Source of the DNA: Hyphomicrobiales bacterium
Lineage (GTDB): Bacteria; Pseudomonadota; Alphaproteobacteria; Rhizobiales; Rhizobiaceae
Direction: 5' to 3'
Assembly (NCBI GenBank): GCA_900469965.1
Contig: UBZP01000006.1
Location: 124,001 to 188,000, forward strand
Length of the DNA stretch: 64,000 nt
Position numbers and translations under genes: made by a program. This document shows positions 44,307 through 56,114 of the stretch, piece after piece; the first letter of the stretch is position 1, and each line of letters starts with the position of its first letter. The notes under the pieces are model-generated. The model saw only the letters and a list, made by a program, of their open reading frames with translations, had not been told where the DNA came from and made no database searches.

Positions 44307-45905
44307 ATGCCTCGCTCGGCCGCCCAGTCCCACGCGCTCGACCATCTGGACTTCCTTCGCTCCGAGCTGTCGGACTGGACCGCGACGATCTTCGACTTCG
44401 GCGAGACCGCATGGCGCGAATACCGCTCGGCGGACTGGTACGTGCGCACGCTGCGCGCCCATGGTTTCTCCGTCGAGGAGGGCTCCGCCGGCATGCCGAC
44501 GGCCTTTGCCGCCGTGTGGTCGAACGGTCCCGGGCCCTCGATCGGCCTCTATGCCGAATATGACGCGGTGCCGGGAAACTGCCAGGCGGCGACGACACGG
44601 CGGATGCCCCGGGACGGGCTGTCCGTCCATGCCGGCGGGCACACGGATCCGCATTCGGGGCTCGGGATCGCCGGGCTCGGCGGGCTGCTGGCGACGAAGG
44701 CCGCCATGGAGCGGTACGGCATCGGCGGCACACTGCGCTTCACCGGCGAGCCGGCGGAGAAGGTGCGCGGCTCCAAGCCGATCCATGCGGCCGCGGGCTA
44801 CTACGACGGGCTGGATGCGATGCTCTCCTTCCACCCGTTCTACATGCTGCCGATGTGCAACACGGTGCGCTGGGATACCCAATGCGGCGCGGCCTATGCG
44901 ATGATCTACCGCTTCCTCTGCGACGAGCCGGAGGCCTGGCTCGGCGATGCGCATGACGGCGCACCGATCCCGCAGTCGCATTCGGCCGTCCGCGCGCCGG
45001 GGGCGAACGATGCGCTGATGACGATGTACCAGTCCTCCAAGGCTCTGCGCGATTCGATGCTGCCGCACCAGGGCGGCTGGTCGATCAGCGAGGCGATCCT
45101 GACGGCCGGGCAGGCGACGGCGGACAATCTTCCGGCCGGGCTCGCCGAGATCCAGTACATGATCCGCGTGCCGACCATCGCCATGGCCGAGCAGGTGACG
45201 GCGGTGCTCGACCGCAACGCACAGGCCGCCGCCGCCATGACCGGCTGCCGCGTCGAGCGGCACTGGGTGTGCAAGTCGCGTCCCGGCCTCGCCAACCATG
45301 CCATGGCCGACCTCGTCTGGCAGGCGATGCAGGACATAGGCCCGCCGCGGTTCGGCGAGGAGGCCCGCGCCGTGGCGCGTACGATCCAGGAGAACTGCGG
45401 CCTGGAGGCGATGGAGCAACCGTTCATCGACGAGCTCGAGCTCTTGGTCGACCCGCGCGAGGCCGAGGCGATCCTGCGCCGCGACCTGCCGCCGTCGCAG
45501 CTGAACTCGACCTCGGACGACTATACCGACATGTCCTGGCACGCGCCGCTCGCCCGCTTCTACGTCGCCCGCCCGGCGCTGAAGGCGCCGGCCGGATACC
45601 GCTATCCGTCCTGGGTGATGAATGCGCTCGGCGGCATCCCGGCGACGATCGACCCCATGGTGATCACCGCCGCCAAGATCCTTGCGAGTTCCGCCCTGCG
45701 GCTGCTGGAGGACGAGGCGGTGCGGCGGGCGGCGATGGACGAGTTCCTGAAGCGCACCGGCGGCGGTGTCGGCGGCAGCGGATGGATCGCGCCGCTGTGC
45801 GACTACGACCCGCCGACCGGCTTCCGCTGGCCCGAATATGTCACCACGCCGCGCGGCCGCGACTGGTGGATCCCTTCCTCTGAACGCCTGGAGACACGCC
45901 CATGA
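44307..45905 (+). CDS. AbgB-like M20 family amidohydrolase
   Basis: A 532-residue hydrolase related to p-aminobenzoyl-glutamate hydrolase AbgB (peptidase family M20). The start at 44307 follows AAGGAG by 6 bases. Family marks are GLYAEYDAVPG (81-90), GEPAEKVRGSKP with Glu148/Glu151, a His in LSFHPFYM (176) and SDDYTDMSWHAP, which matches the AbgB STDVGDVSW region. Notably the metal-binding HxCGH motif reads HAGGH (108-112), so the usual cysteine ligand is glycine. It is larger than AbgB. It probably cleaves an amide in the substrate imported by the neighbouring transporter; the substrate is unknown. It is coupled to the next gene by a 4-base overlap. Confidence 0.8.
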   Translation: MPRSAAQSHALDHLDFLRSELSDWTATIFDFGETAWREYRSADWYVRTLRAHGFSVEEGSAGMPTAFAAVWSNGPGPSIGLYAEYDAVPGNCQAATTRRMPRDGLSVHAGGHTDPHSGLGIAGLGGLLATKAAMERYGIGGTLRFTGEPAEKVRGSKPIHAAAGYYDGLDAMLSFHPFYMLPMCNTVRWDTQCGAAYAMIYRFLCDEPEAWLGDAHDGAPIPQSHSAVRAPGANDALMTMYQSSKALRDSMLPHQGGWSISEAILTAGQATADNLPAGLAEIQYMIRVPTIAMAEQVTAVLDRNAQAAAAMTGCRVERHWVCKSRPGLANHAMADLVWQAMQDIGPPRFGEEARAVARTIQENCGLEAMEQPFIDELELLVDPREAEAILRRDLPPSQLNSTSDDYTDMSWHAPLARFYVARPALKAPAGYRYPSWVMNALGGIPATIDPMVITAAKILASSALRLLEDEAVRRAAMDEFLKRTGGGVGGSGWIAPLCDYDPPTGFRWPEYVTTPRGRDWWIPSSERLETRP

Positions 45906-46825
45906 CGATATCGTTCGACGAGCCCTTTTCCCTTCAGCGGCGCAACCTGAAAGGCGCCACCCGGCGGCTCGAGGGCTTTGGGTTCCGCAACGAGACCGAC
46001 AGGCTGACCGACGTCCTGCTCGGCTCGCCGGCCTATCTCAGGCACATGGCGACCTCGTCGCTGTCGCGCAAGCACCTGCGCGAGAACCCCTGCAACATCC
46101 AGGTGGCGCAGGCGCAGCACAAGGAGCTCGTGTCCGCCTACGAGCATTTCGGCGTCAGGATCCACTGGCACGAGCCGACCCCGGAGCTGCCGATGCAGGT
46201 CTATTCGCGCGATTCCTCGGTGATGACGCCCTACGGCGCGATCATCACGGCGATGGCGCAGCCCTGGCGGCGCGGCGAGAACTACGCCGCGATCCGCACC
46301 TACGAGAAGCTCGGCATTCCGATCTACGACATGGTGACGGCCGGCACCTTCGAGGGCGGGGATTTCAACGTGATCGAGGATGGCGTGGTGCTGATCGGCT
46401 GCGGCGGCGCGCGCACCAACGAGGACGGCGCGCGGCAGGTCAAGGGCTGGTTCGACCAGGAGGGCTGGGAGACGCGGCTCGCCTTCATCGACGAGTACTA
46501 CGTGCACATCGACCTGATGGTCGTGCCGATCGCCGAGAAGCTGACGGCCGTCTGCCTCGACTGCACCGATCCGGCGATCGTCGCCTGGCTGAAGGAGAAG
46601 GGCCACGACATCGTCGACGTGCCGTTCCCCGACACGATGGCGCTCGGCTGCAACTTCATGTCGCTCGGCAATGCCAAGATCATCGCGCCGACCTCGAGCA
46701 AGACGCTGATCGAGCAGCTCAAGGCGCGCGGCTTCGAGGTCGCCGCGGTCGATACGGCGGAAATCTCCAAGACCGGCGGCGGCATCCATTGCATGGCGCA
46801 GGCGCTGCGCCGCGAGGCGGCCTGA
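45902..46825 (+). CDS. Amidinohydrolase/deiminase of the DDAH-arginine deiminase family
   Basis: A 307-residue guanidine-modifying enzyme (amidinotransferase superfamily, PF02274-like). The catalytic set is visible: SRDSSV (102-107), FEGGDF (150-155, with Glu151 and Asp154), His202 in YYVHIDLMV and nucleophile Cys297 in GGGIHCMAQ near the C-terminus. Members hydrolyse the guanidino carbon of arginine, methylarginines or similar compounds. Which one is not predictable by eye; DDAH-like length and spacing favour a substituted arginine. It overlaps the amidohydrolase gene by ATGA, so the two act together. Confidence 0.82.
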   Translation: MTISFDEPFSLQRRNLKGATRRLEGFGFRNETDRLTDVLLGSPAYLRHMATSSLSRKHLRENPCNIQVAQAQHKELVSAYEHFGVRIHWHEPTPELPMQVYSRDSSVMTPYGAIITAMAQPWRRGENYAAIRTYEKLGIPIYDMVTAGTFEGGDFNVIEDGVVLIGCGGARTNEDGARQVKGWFDQEGWETRLAFIDEYYVHIDLMVVPIAEKLTAVCLDCTDPAIVAWLKEKGHDIVDVPFPDTMALGCNFMSLGNAKIIAPTSSKTLIEQLKARGFEVAAVDTAEISKTGGGIHCMAQALRREAA

Positions 46826-46856
46826 GCCGCGCCTTCCTGCCGGCGGTCGCTGCCGA

Positions 46857-46874
46857 GCCCGGCCATGGCCGGGC
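46857..46874. terminator. Possible bidirectional terminator hairpin
   Basis: GCCCGGCCATGGCCGGGC is a perfect 18-base palindrome between the convergent deiminase and cyclase genes. It lacks a T run on either side and has almost no loop, so function as a terminator is uncertain. Confidence 0.3.
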
Positions 46875-46886
46875 CGGGCGTCGCGG

Positions 46887-48101
46887 CTAGCGCATTTCCG
46901 GGTCGATCGTGAAGAGCTCGGTCGCCCGGCCGACGCCGCGCAGCGCGTAGCGGCCGAGCGATACCATCTCGGCGATGCGCTCGTGCGGGCAGGCGTCGAC
47001 GAAATCGCGCGACATCAGCACGTCCCGGTCGACTGAGGTGCAGAGCTGCGAGATCCGGCTCACCTGGTTGACCGCCGGGCCGACCACGGTGAAATCCAGG
47101 CGGCTCTGGCTGCCGATGTTGCCGTAGAGTACCTCGCCGACATGGAGGCCGAGATAGACCTCGGTCGCCGGCATGCCGTCGGCAAGGCGCCTGGCGTTGA
47201 GCTTGCCGAGGTTCCGGTGCACGGTGCGCTCGGCATCGAGTGCCGCCACGCAGTCCGAATGGCGGTCGCCGGAGCGGAAGATCGCAAGCACGCCGTCGCC
47301 GATCAGCTTCAGCACGCTGCCGCCGTGGTCGTGGACCGCGTCGATCACTAGCCCGGCATAGTCGTTGAGGAAGGGAATGATCTGCTCGGGTTCGGTCCGG
47401 TCGGAAATGCTGGTGTAGTTGTGAAGGTCGGAGAACCAGATCACCGCATCGATCTTCTCCACCGCGCCGCGGTTGATCTGCCCGCTCACCACCTTCCGGC
47501 CCGCGTCGCGGCCGAGATAGACGTCGGCGAGCGTGCCGATGATGCGGATGGAGGAGGTGCATTTGACCGCCAGCGCCAGCGTGGGCACCAGATAGCGCAG
47601 CGCGCGAAGGCCGTCCTCGCTGAAGCCTTGGGGATCGCGCGTCGTCCAGCTCGAGAAGAACGCATCCATCTCGCCCACGCGGCCGGTCTCGGTGAAGCGG
47701 TGGATCATCGCAATGTAGTCGGTGTGCCCCGCCCCGCGAAGCTCCGCCATGTTGGAAAAGTCCGTGGGCGCCCCGCGCAGGAACGGACGGTGGATCTCGT
47801 CGATGTCCTGCGTCATGAGGTGGTAGAAGACCGAAGCGCGCCAGGATTCCAGCGCACTGCCTTCGGTGGTCGCCTCGTATTCGCGCACCGCGTCGGGCAC
47901 CGGGCCGGTGCTCTCCCAGTGGAACGCCCGGCCCTCGAAGTCCGGATGCAGCGTGTCGATGATCGCCAGCGCCCGGTCGATCGGCAGCCCGCTCGCATTG
48001 CAGCGCTCGCAGAAGCCGGTGATCAGGTCGGCCTCGTCGGTGCCCCGATAACCCTCCTGCGACAGCCAGAGGTGAATTTCGTGCAGGTCGCGATCGTTCA
48101 T
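46887..48101 (-). CDS. Soluble class III adenylate cyclase
   Basis: A 404-residue protein with an N-terminal helical region of about 190 residues (no membrane segment seen) and a C-terminal class III cyclase domain from about residue 215. Both metal aspartates are present (AVIWFSDLHNYT and LIGDGVLAIF). The adenine-selecting Lys (SVLKLIGDG) and Asp (LDFTVVGPAVN) are also present, with Asn and Arg in AVNQVSRI. So it should make cAMP rather than cGMP. Rhizobia carry many such cyclases. It converges with the deiminase gene and stands alone. Confidence 0.87.
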   Translation of the reverse strand: MNDRDLHEIHLWLSQEGYRGTDEADLITGFCERCNASGLPIDRALAIIDTLHPDFEGRAFHWESTGPVPDAVREYEATTEGSALESWRASVFYHLMTQDIDEIHRPFLRGAPTDFSNMAELRGAGHTDYIAMIHRFTETGRVGEMDAFFSSWTTRDPQGFSEDGLRALRYLVPTLALAVKCTSSIRIIGTLADVYLGRDAGRKVVSGQINRGAVEKIDAVIWFSDLHNYTSISDRTEPEQIIPFLNDYAGLVIDAVHDHGGSVLKLIGDGVLAIFRSGDRHSDCVAALDAERTVHRNLGKLNARRLADGMPATEVYLGLHVGEVLYGNIGSQSRLDFTVVGPAVNQVSRISQLCTSVDRDVLMSRDFVDACPHERIAEMVSLGRYALRGVGRATELFTIDPEMR

Positions 48102-48263
48102 GATTGTCTACAAATGCGAATGATTGAGCCTTGACGATGAAGGATTACAGGAAAAATCACCGTTGTATATCGAATGCGCGGAACGCCGCGCCGCGTGTGA
48201 CGTTGAACGCACGATCCTGAATTGAAGCCCGGCAGAAGCGGGCGGGACGCTGAGGAGGCCAGG

Positions 48264-48527
48264 ATGGTTTTCAAGGAAGGGACGTTTCACGGCGAGATTC
48301 CGGAGCATTTCGATGGCCCGCACCCGGCCGTGCTCGAGACGGCGGTGGCGGATGCGCTGGCCGCTGCCGGCACGCTCGATCCCTCCGACGTTGCCGTCAC
48401 CAGCGAAAACGGGGTGATCTATCTGACCGGCCGCGTCGGCTCGCTGGAGGAAGTCGCCCGCGCCATCGAGATCGCCCGTTCGGTGCCGGGGGTTCGCGCG
48501 GTGGAATCCGCCCTCGTTGCCGGATAG
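48264..48527 (+). CDS. Small BON-domain protein
   Basis: An 87-residue protein whose last 65 residues are a BON domain (VADALAAAGTLDPSDVAVTS, NGVIYLTGRVGSLEEVARAI, VPGVRAVESALV). BON domains bind phospholipid and occur in envelope proteins, but no signal peptide is visible here, so the protein is probably cytoplasmic. The start at 48264 is supported by GGAGG 8 bases upstream; a TTG at 48222 is an unlikely alternative. Confidence 0.8.
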   Translation: MVFKEGTFHGEIPEHFDGPHPAVLETAVADALAAAGTLDPSDVAVTSENGVIYLTGRVGSLEEVARAIEIARSVPGVRAVESALVAG

Positions 48528-48600
48528 CACCGGGCAGGGGGCATTGCAGCAAGTCCTTGTGAAATGTTAGTGCAATGCAGCGAGGAGGCTGCGTTGCGCC

Positions 48601-50256
48601 ATGCTGCCAGAACGAACCACATACGAGGCGCTCTACGGCGATTTCCGCTGGGACATCCCCGAGCGCTTCAACATCGGCACCGCGGTGGCCGACCGGTGGG
48701 CGGAGCGTGCGCCTGATCGCATCTGTCTCCAGCATTTCAGCCCGGACGGCCATCACCGCGGCATGACCTATGCGGCGCTTGCCGAACGCTCGTCCGCCTT
48801 CGCAGGCGGACTGGCCGCAAAGGGCATCCGTCCCGGCGACCGGGTCGCCATCCTGCTGCCGCAGGGCTTCGAGACGGTGATCGCCCATGTCGCGATCTAC
48901 AAGCTCGGCGCGATCGCCCTGCCGCTGGCGCTGCTGTTCGGCGCCGAAGCCCTGGAATTCCGGCTGCGGGATGCGGGCGTGCGGGCGGTCGTCACCAACG
49001 CCTTCGGCTTCGAGCGGCTGGCGGAGATCCGGCACGGTCTCGAAGACCTGTCGCTGATCGTGCACGTCGGCGCAGAAGGGCCGGCCGGAACGGTGTCGTT
49101 CGAAGCGCTGGAGGCTGCCGGCGAAGGGCCGTTCACGCCGGTCGACAGCGGCCCGGACGATCCGGCGCTGATGATCTATACCTCCGGCACCACCGGGCCG
49201 CCGAAGGGCGCGCTGCACGGACACCGCGTGCTGCTCGGCCACGTGCCCGGCTTCCAGATGCACCACGAGTTCCTGCCGCAACCCGGCGACCGGATCTGGA
49301 CGCCGGCGGACTGGGCCTGGGCGGGCGGTCTGCTGAATGCGCTCCTGCCGGCGCTGCTTTTGGGCGTTCCCGTCGTTTCTTCGCCGGGGCAGAAGTTCGA
49401 TCCGCACATGGCCTACCGGATCATGGCGGAGATGGACGTGCGCAACGCCTTCATCCCGCCGACGGCGCTGCGGCTGATGAAGAGCGTGGACGAGCCGTTG
49501 CAGCACTACCGGCTGAACCTGCGGACCATCGGCACGGCGGGGGAATCGCTCGGGCGGGAAACCTGGGAATGGGTGCGCCGCACGCTCGGCATCACGATCA
49601 ACGAATTCTACGGCCAGACGGAGTGTAACATCGTCATCGGCTCGATCGGCCGCCTCGGCGTGTCCCGCCCCGGGCCGATCGGCAAGGCCGTTCCGGGCCA
49701 TGCCGTCGCGATCATCGATGCGGACGGGCACGAACTTCCGCCAGGCGAGGCCGGCCAGATCGCCGTCCGCCGGCCGGATCCGGTGATGTTCCTCGGCTAC
49801 TGGAACAACGCGGCAGCGACGGAGAAGAAGTTCATCGGTGACTGGATGACGACCGGCGACCTCGGCCGGATGGACGCGGACGGCTACATCACCTTCATCG
49901 GCCGGGACGACGACGTCATCACCTCCTCCGGCTACCGCATCGGCCCGAGCGAGGTGGAGGACTGCCTGGCCGGCCACCCGGCCGTGCAGATCGCCGCCGT
50001 CGTCGGCAAGCCGGATCCGGTGCGCACCGAGATCGTCAAGGCCTATGTGATGCTGCGGCCGGGGGTTTCTGCGAGCGAGACGCTTGCGCTCGAGATCGGC
50101 GGCTGGGTCAAGTCGCGGCTGTCCATGCACGAATATCCGCGGGAGGTCGCCTTCGTGGACAGCCTGCCGCTGACCACGTCCGGCAAGGTCATCCGCCGGT
50201 TCCTGCGCGAACGCGCGGTGGCCGAAGCTGAGGCCGAGGGTCTGGTCGGCGCCTGA
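48601..50256 (+). CDS. Acyl-CoA synthetase (AMP-forming)
   Basis: A 551-residue member of the ANL superfamily. P-loop IYTSGTTGPPKGALHGH, A5 EFYGQTECN, A7 WMTTGDLGRMDADGY, A8 GRDDDVITSSGYRIGPSEVE and the catalytic lysine in LTTSGKVIRRFLR are all present. The TPADWAWAGGLLNALLPAL segment is typical of medium-chain or acetyl-type synthetases (ACSM-like). The start is ATG at 48601, although in that position only a weak ribosome-binding site is seen. The acyl substrate is not predictable. Confidence 0.9.
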   Translation: MLPERTTYEALYGDFRWDIPERFNIGTAVADRWAERAPDRICLQHFSPDGHHRGMTYAALAERSSAFAGGLAAKGIRPGDRVAILLPQGFETVIAHVAIYKLGAIALPLALLFGAEALEFRLRDAGVRAVVTNAFGFERLAEIRHGLEDLSLIVHVGAEGPAGTVSFEALEAAGEGPFTPVDSGPDDPALMIYTSGTTGPPKGALHGHRVLLGHVPGFQMHHEFLPQPGDRIWTPADWAWAGGLLNALLPALLLGVPVVSSPGQKFDPHMAYRIMAEMDVRNAFIPPTALRLMKSVDEPLQHYRLNLRTIGTAGESLGRETWEWVRRTLGITINEFYGQTECNIVIGSIGRLGVSRPGPIGKAVPGHAVAIIDADGHELPPGEAGQIAVRRPDPVMFLGYWNNAAATEKKFIGDWMTTGDLGRMDADGYITFIGRDDDVITSSGYRIGPSEVEDCLAGHPAVQIAAVVGKPDPVRTEIVKAYVMLRPGVSASETLALEIGGWVKSRLSMHEYPREVAFVDSLPLTTSGKVIRRFLRERAVAEAEAEGLVGA

Positions 50257-50278
50257 ACCGGGCGGCCCCGCCGGCCGT

Positions 50279-51544
50279 CTATCGCTTGGCGAGCGCCCGG
50301 ATCTTGTCGCGCAGCATGCGGGCGACGTTGCGGGTGTTGCGGTAGAGGTGGAGCTGGGCGGCGACCTGGCGGACGTCGCGGTCGGCGTTCTGCTGCAGGC
50401 CGATGACCAGCGTCCCCATCTCCTCCCGCTCTTCCCAGAACCGGCTCATCACCGGATGGTCGGGGACGGCGCAACTGTCGGAGCGGACGATGTTGGCGTC
50501 GTCGAGATGCCATTCGGTCAGCTGCGCCACCAGCAGTTTGCCGGGCGAGAAGCGCGCGAAGGCTTCGTCATAGGCTGTCTTCCACGTATAGGCCTCGCCG
50601 CCGGCGAGGAAGACGATCATCGCGGCGATCGCCTTGCCGTCGAAATCGAGCGTATGGATGCGCACGCTGTCGGTCTCGGCGAGATTGGTGATCGCCTCGC
50701 GGGCGAAGGCGGCGCGATAGCGATCGTTGATCATCGCCGTGCGGCCGCGCCCCTTCCAGCCGGCCGCTTCCAGCAGCAGGAACTGCTCCATCCGAAGCCG
50801 GATCTCGGAGGGCTGGCGGGCGACGTTGTAGGAAAGTTCGCCCGTCTCCTCGAGCTTGCGCCACTGGCGCTGCAGTTCGCGGAAGTGCTGCGGCGAGATC
50901 GCCTGCCGCAGGTAGGTCGGCCCGTCCTGCAGGCTTTCGAGCATCGGCCGCTGATAGGTGTTCGCCAGCGTCAAGGGAAGGTTGCGGCCGATCGCGACGG
51001 CGCGCACCAGCGCCGCAAAGGGTCCGTTGAGCCGCAGGTCGGGCAGGACGAGGATCGGCGGCAGGCCGGTCGTCGGTCGCGCCAGCGCCTCGAGCAGGTT
51101 GTCGATGGTCTCGGCCGCGTCTTCGGTATCGACGAGCGGCGTTCCCAGCGGTCCGAACGGGTTGGACCAGCCGCGGATGATCGCCGTGCCCATGGAGAAG
51201 CCGGGCCGTTCCACCGAGAACGGCATGAGGAAGCGGATGCGGCTGCGCCGCTCGTCCTCGTCGCGGATCAGCGAGAGGCGGACGGTGCGGTCCTCCAGCC
51301 GCGGCATGGCGGGCGCCAGGAAGCGGCCGGTGAAGAAGACGTTCGGCTCCAGCGCCCGGTTGGCGAGGTAGTCGAGTTCCTGCTGAAGGTCGTAGCCGGC
51401 GATCGCCGGATAGAGCGAGAGCGACCGCCCGGGCCGGCCCACGGCGATGCGATGCTCGGCCGCAGGCGCCTGCTGCACGGACAGGTGGGAGGCCCCCTGC
51501 GGTGCACCCAGTCCCTCGCTGCCGGTTCCCGAGCTGAAGGTCAT
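50279..51544 (-). CDS. FemAB/CelD-like GNAT acyltransferase
   Basis: A 421-residue protein of the GNAT_6/CelD-like group, often found in exopolysaccharide and cellulose loci. Start at 51544. Conserved-looking parts are FLMPFSVERPGFSMG, NPFGPLGTPLVD, the helical REL-QRQWRKLEETGELSYN segment, EAAGWKGRGRTAM and FDGKAIAAMIVFLAGGEAYTWK with KLLVAQLTEW. It lies one base after the flippase stop, so the two are one operon. It probably acylates a surface polysaccharide or lipid precursor; this is inferred from the family and its neighbour. Confidence 0.78.
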   Translation of the reverse strand: MTFSSGTGSEGLGAPQGASHLSVQQAPAAEHRIAVGRPGRSLSLYPAIAGYDLQQELDYLANRALEPNVFFTGRFLAPAMPRLEDRTVRLSLIRDEDERRSRIRFLMPFSVERPGFSMGTAIIRGWSNPFGPLGTPLVDTEDAAETIDNLLEALARPTTGLPPILVLPDLRLNGPFAALVRAVAIGRNLPLTLANTYQRPMLESLQDGPTYLRQAISPQHFRELQRQWRKLEETGELSYNVARQPSEIRLRMEQFLLLEAAGWKGRGRTAMINDRYRAAFAREAITNLAETDSVRIHTLDFDGKAIAAMIVFLAGGEAYTWKTAYDEAFARFSPGKLLVAQLTEWHLDDANIVRSDSCAVPDHPVMSRFWEEREEMGTLVIGLQQNADRDVRQVAAQLHLYRNTRNVARMLRDKIRALAKR

Positions 51545-51545
51545 G

Positions 51546-52964
51546 TCAGTCTGCCTTGTCGTGGCGTTCTGCGGCGCCGATCGGCGCGGCAAACGCGAAG
51601 ATGGTGATGCCCAGCATGCGGCGGACGGCGGCGAAGAGCAGGGCGGCCTCCAGCGCCATGGCGCCGGCGGTGGCGATGGCGGCGCCGTCGATGCCGAAGG
51701 GCGGGATGAGGGCGATGTTGAGGCCGATATTGGCTGCGAGCGCCACGGCGTAGAGCCACATGCACAGCTTCTGCTGGCCGGCCATGGTCAGCAGCACCTC
51801 GCCGGGGCCGACGGCGGCCTTGGCGAGGATGCCGATCAGCAGGATGACCATGACGCCGTAGCCGGCGGTAAACGCCGGGCCGAACAGCGACAGCAGGAAA
51901 TCGCCCACCAGCAGGACGGCCAGGCCGACGGCAAGCGAGGGCCAGAAGCTCCAGCGGACGGTCTCGCCGGCGAAATGCGCCAGCCCGGCGCGGTCGCCCT
52001 GCCCGTAGAGGGCGGAGAAGCGGGGCGCTGCGGCCGCCTTGACCGAGAACAGCACGAAATGGACCAGCGCCATCGTCTTGGCGGCGGCGTAGTAGATGGC
52101 GACGCTCTCGGGATCGAGGACGAGGCCGACGACGACGACGTCGGAATTGGTCAGCAGGAAGCCGAAGCCCTCGATCAGGAAGATCGGCAGGGCCACCCGG
52201 ATCCAGGTGCCGAACTCGAACCGGCGCGGCCCGTTCAGATAGGCCCTGCGAAGCCGGTGGCCGACATTGAAGAACTGCACGACCGAGGTGAGGTAGGTCG
52301 CCGCCAGCGCCGCGGCCATGGCCGTCACCGCCGTGTGCGGCGCGCCGAGGAACACGGCCGCCACGAGGAAGACGAGGATCAGCAGCGGGCGGACGAGGTA
52401 GGTCGGGCTCAGCGCCACCACCGCCCAGCTGTGCGCGCGCGCCGTGCCCTCCAGGACATCGCCGAGCGCGATCATCGGCAGGCAGAAGACGCCGAGATAG
52501 ACCGGCACGACGTAGTAGCTGTCGAGGTGTGCGGAGAACAGCCAGAGGCCGAGGAGGCCGATCAGGGCCAGCAGGCTGGACGAGGCGATCGAGAAGCTGT
52601 GGGCGGCGAGGGTCAGGCCGCGGATCTCGGCATGGGCGGTACCGGCGTTGTACTGCGGCAGGAAGCGCACCACGGTGGAGTGGAAGCCGAGGCAGGAGAG
52701 ATTGCCGAAGATGACGACCAGCACCCAGACGAAGACGAAGATGCCGTATTCGAACTCGCCCATCATCCGGGCCATGATGATCTGGGAGACGAAGGCGATC
52801 GCAGCGCTGACGACGCGGATGACGAAGGCGATCATGGCCATGCGCTGGGCGAGGTTGCGCGGGTCGTCGCCGGCCAGGATCGCGCCGAGCTGGCGCGTGA
52901 ACGGCGCCAGCTTGCGGCGCAGGCCGTTTGGCAGCAGCTTCTCTGCCGACTGAATCACCGCCAT
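51546..52964 (-). CDS. Polysaccharide flippase (MOP/Wzx-like)
   Basis: A 472-residue membrane protein with about 12-14 predicted membrane segments, of the lipopolysaccharide/polysaccharide flippase type. The N-terminus has IRVVSAAIAFVSQIIMARMM followed by GEFEYGIFVFVWVLVVIF, the classical start of these exporters, and a central FLIEGFGFLLTNSDVVVVGL block. The start at 52964 avoids an unlikely hydrophilic extension. It probably moves a lipid-linked glycan across the inner membrane. The glycosyltransferases that build its substrate are not in this window. Confidence 0.85.
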   Translation of the reverse strand: MAVIQSAEKLLPNGLRRKLAPFTRQLGAILAGDDPRNLAQRMAMIAFVIRVVSAAIAFVSQIIMARMMGEFEYGIFVFVWVLVVIFGNLSCLGFHSTVVRFLPQYNAGTAHAEIRGLTLAAHSFSIASSSLLALIGLLGLWLFSAHLDSYYVVPVYLGVFCLPMIALGDVLEGTARAHSWAVVALSPTYLVRPLLILVFLVAAVFLGAPHTAVTAMAAALAATYLTSVVQFFNVGHRLRRAYLNGPRRFEFGTWIRVALPIFLIEGFGFLLTNSDVVVVGLVLDPESVAIYYAAAKTMALVHFVLFSVKAAAAPRFSALYGQGDRAGLAHFAGETVRWSFWPSLAVGLAVLLVGDFLLSLFGPAFTAGYGVMVILLIGILAKAAVGPGEVLLTMAGQQKLCMWLYAVALAANIGLNIALIPPFGIDGAAIATAGAMALEAALLFAAVRRMLGITIFAFAAPIGAAERHDKAD

Positions 52965-53107
52965 GAACACAGCTACCCGAACATTCACGCAATACACACG
53001 CGGCAGTCTTGACAGATCACGGTTAACAAAGCGTGGGCAGGCCGCTTGGACGCGGCGGGTCCGGGTTTCGGTGCCGATCGCCCGACCGGGCCCCGGCCGC
53101 TCCCCGG

Positions 53108-53138
53108 AAACGACGATGCCGCCCGCAGGCGGCATCGT
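53108..53138 (-). terminator. Terminator hairpin after secA
   Basis: Perfect 11-bp stem with a 4-base loop (arms 53113-53123 and 53128-53138), 26 bases past the secA stop. Read leftward it is followed by CG and TTT. A good intrinsic-terminator candidate despite a short T run. Confidence 0.7.
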
Positions 53139-53164
53139 TCAGGTCCAAAGTCGGCCGGCGAGGG

Positions 53165-55882
<2,718 letters not shown>

Positions 55883-56114
55883 CAGGATGGTCCTTTCTTC
55901 TCTGTCGCAGGCGTCTCGGGGCGCCGACGATGATGCGTGCAAAGCCGTGAAACGCCCGGAAACGTTCTGGACGCGGGATTGCGTGACAGATAAGAGGGGG
56001 GTCGAATGATGTCAACGGCGCAATCGGTTACACAACGGCCACATTCCGGTGCTGTTCAACCGGGGGAGAGCCGGTTTCGCATCGAAGTTGGCCGACTGTG
56101 AAAGGTTTATGAGA

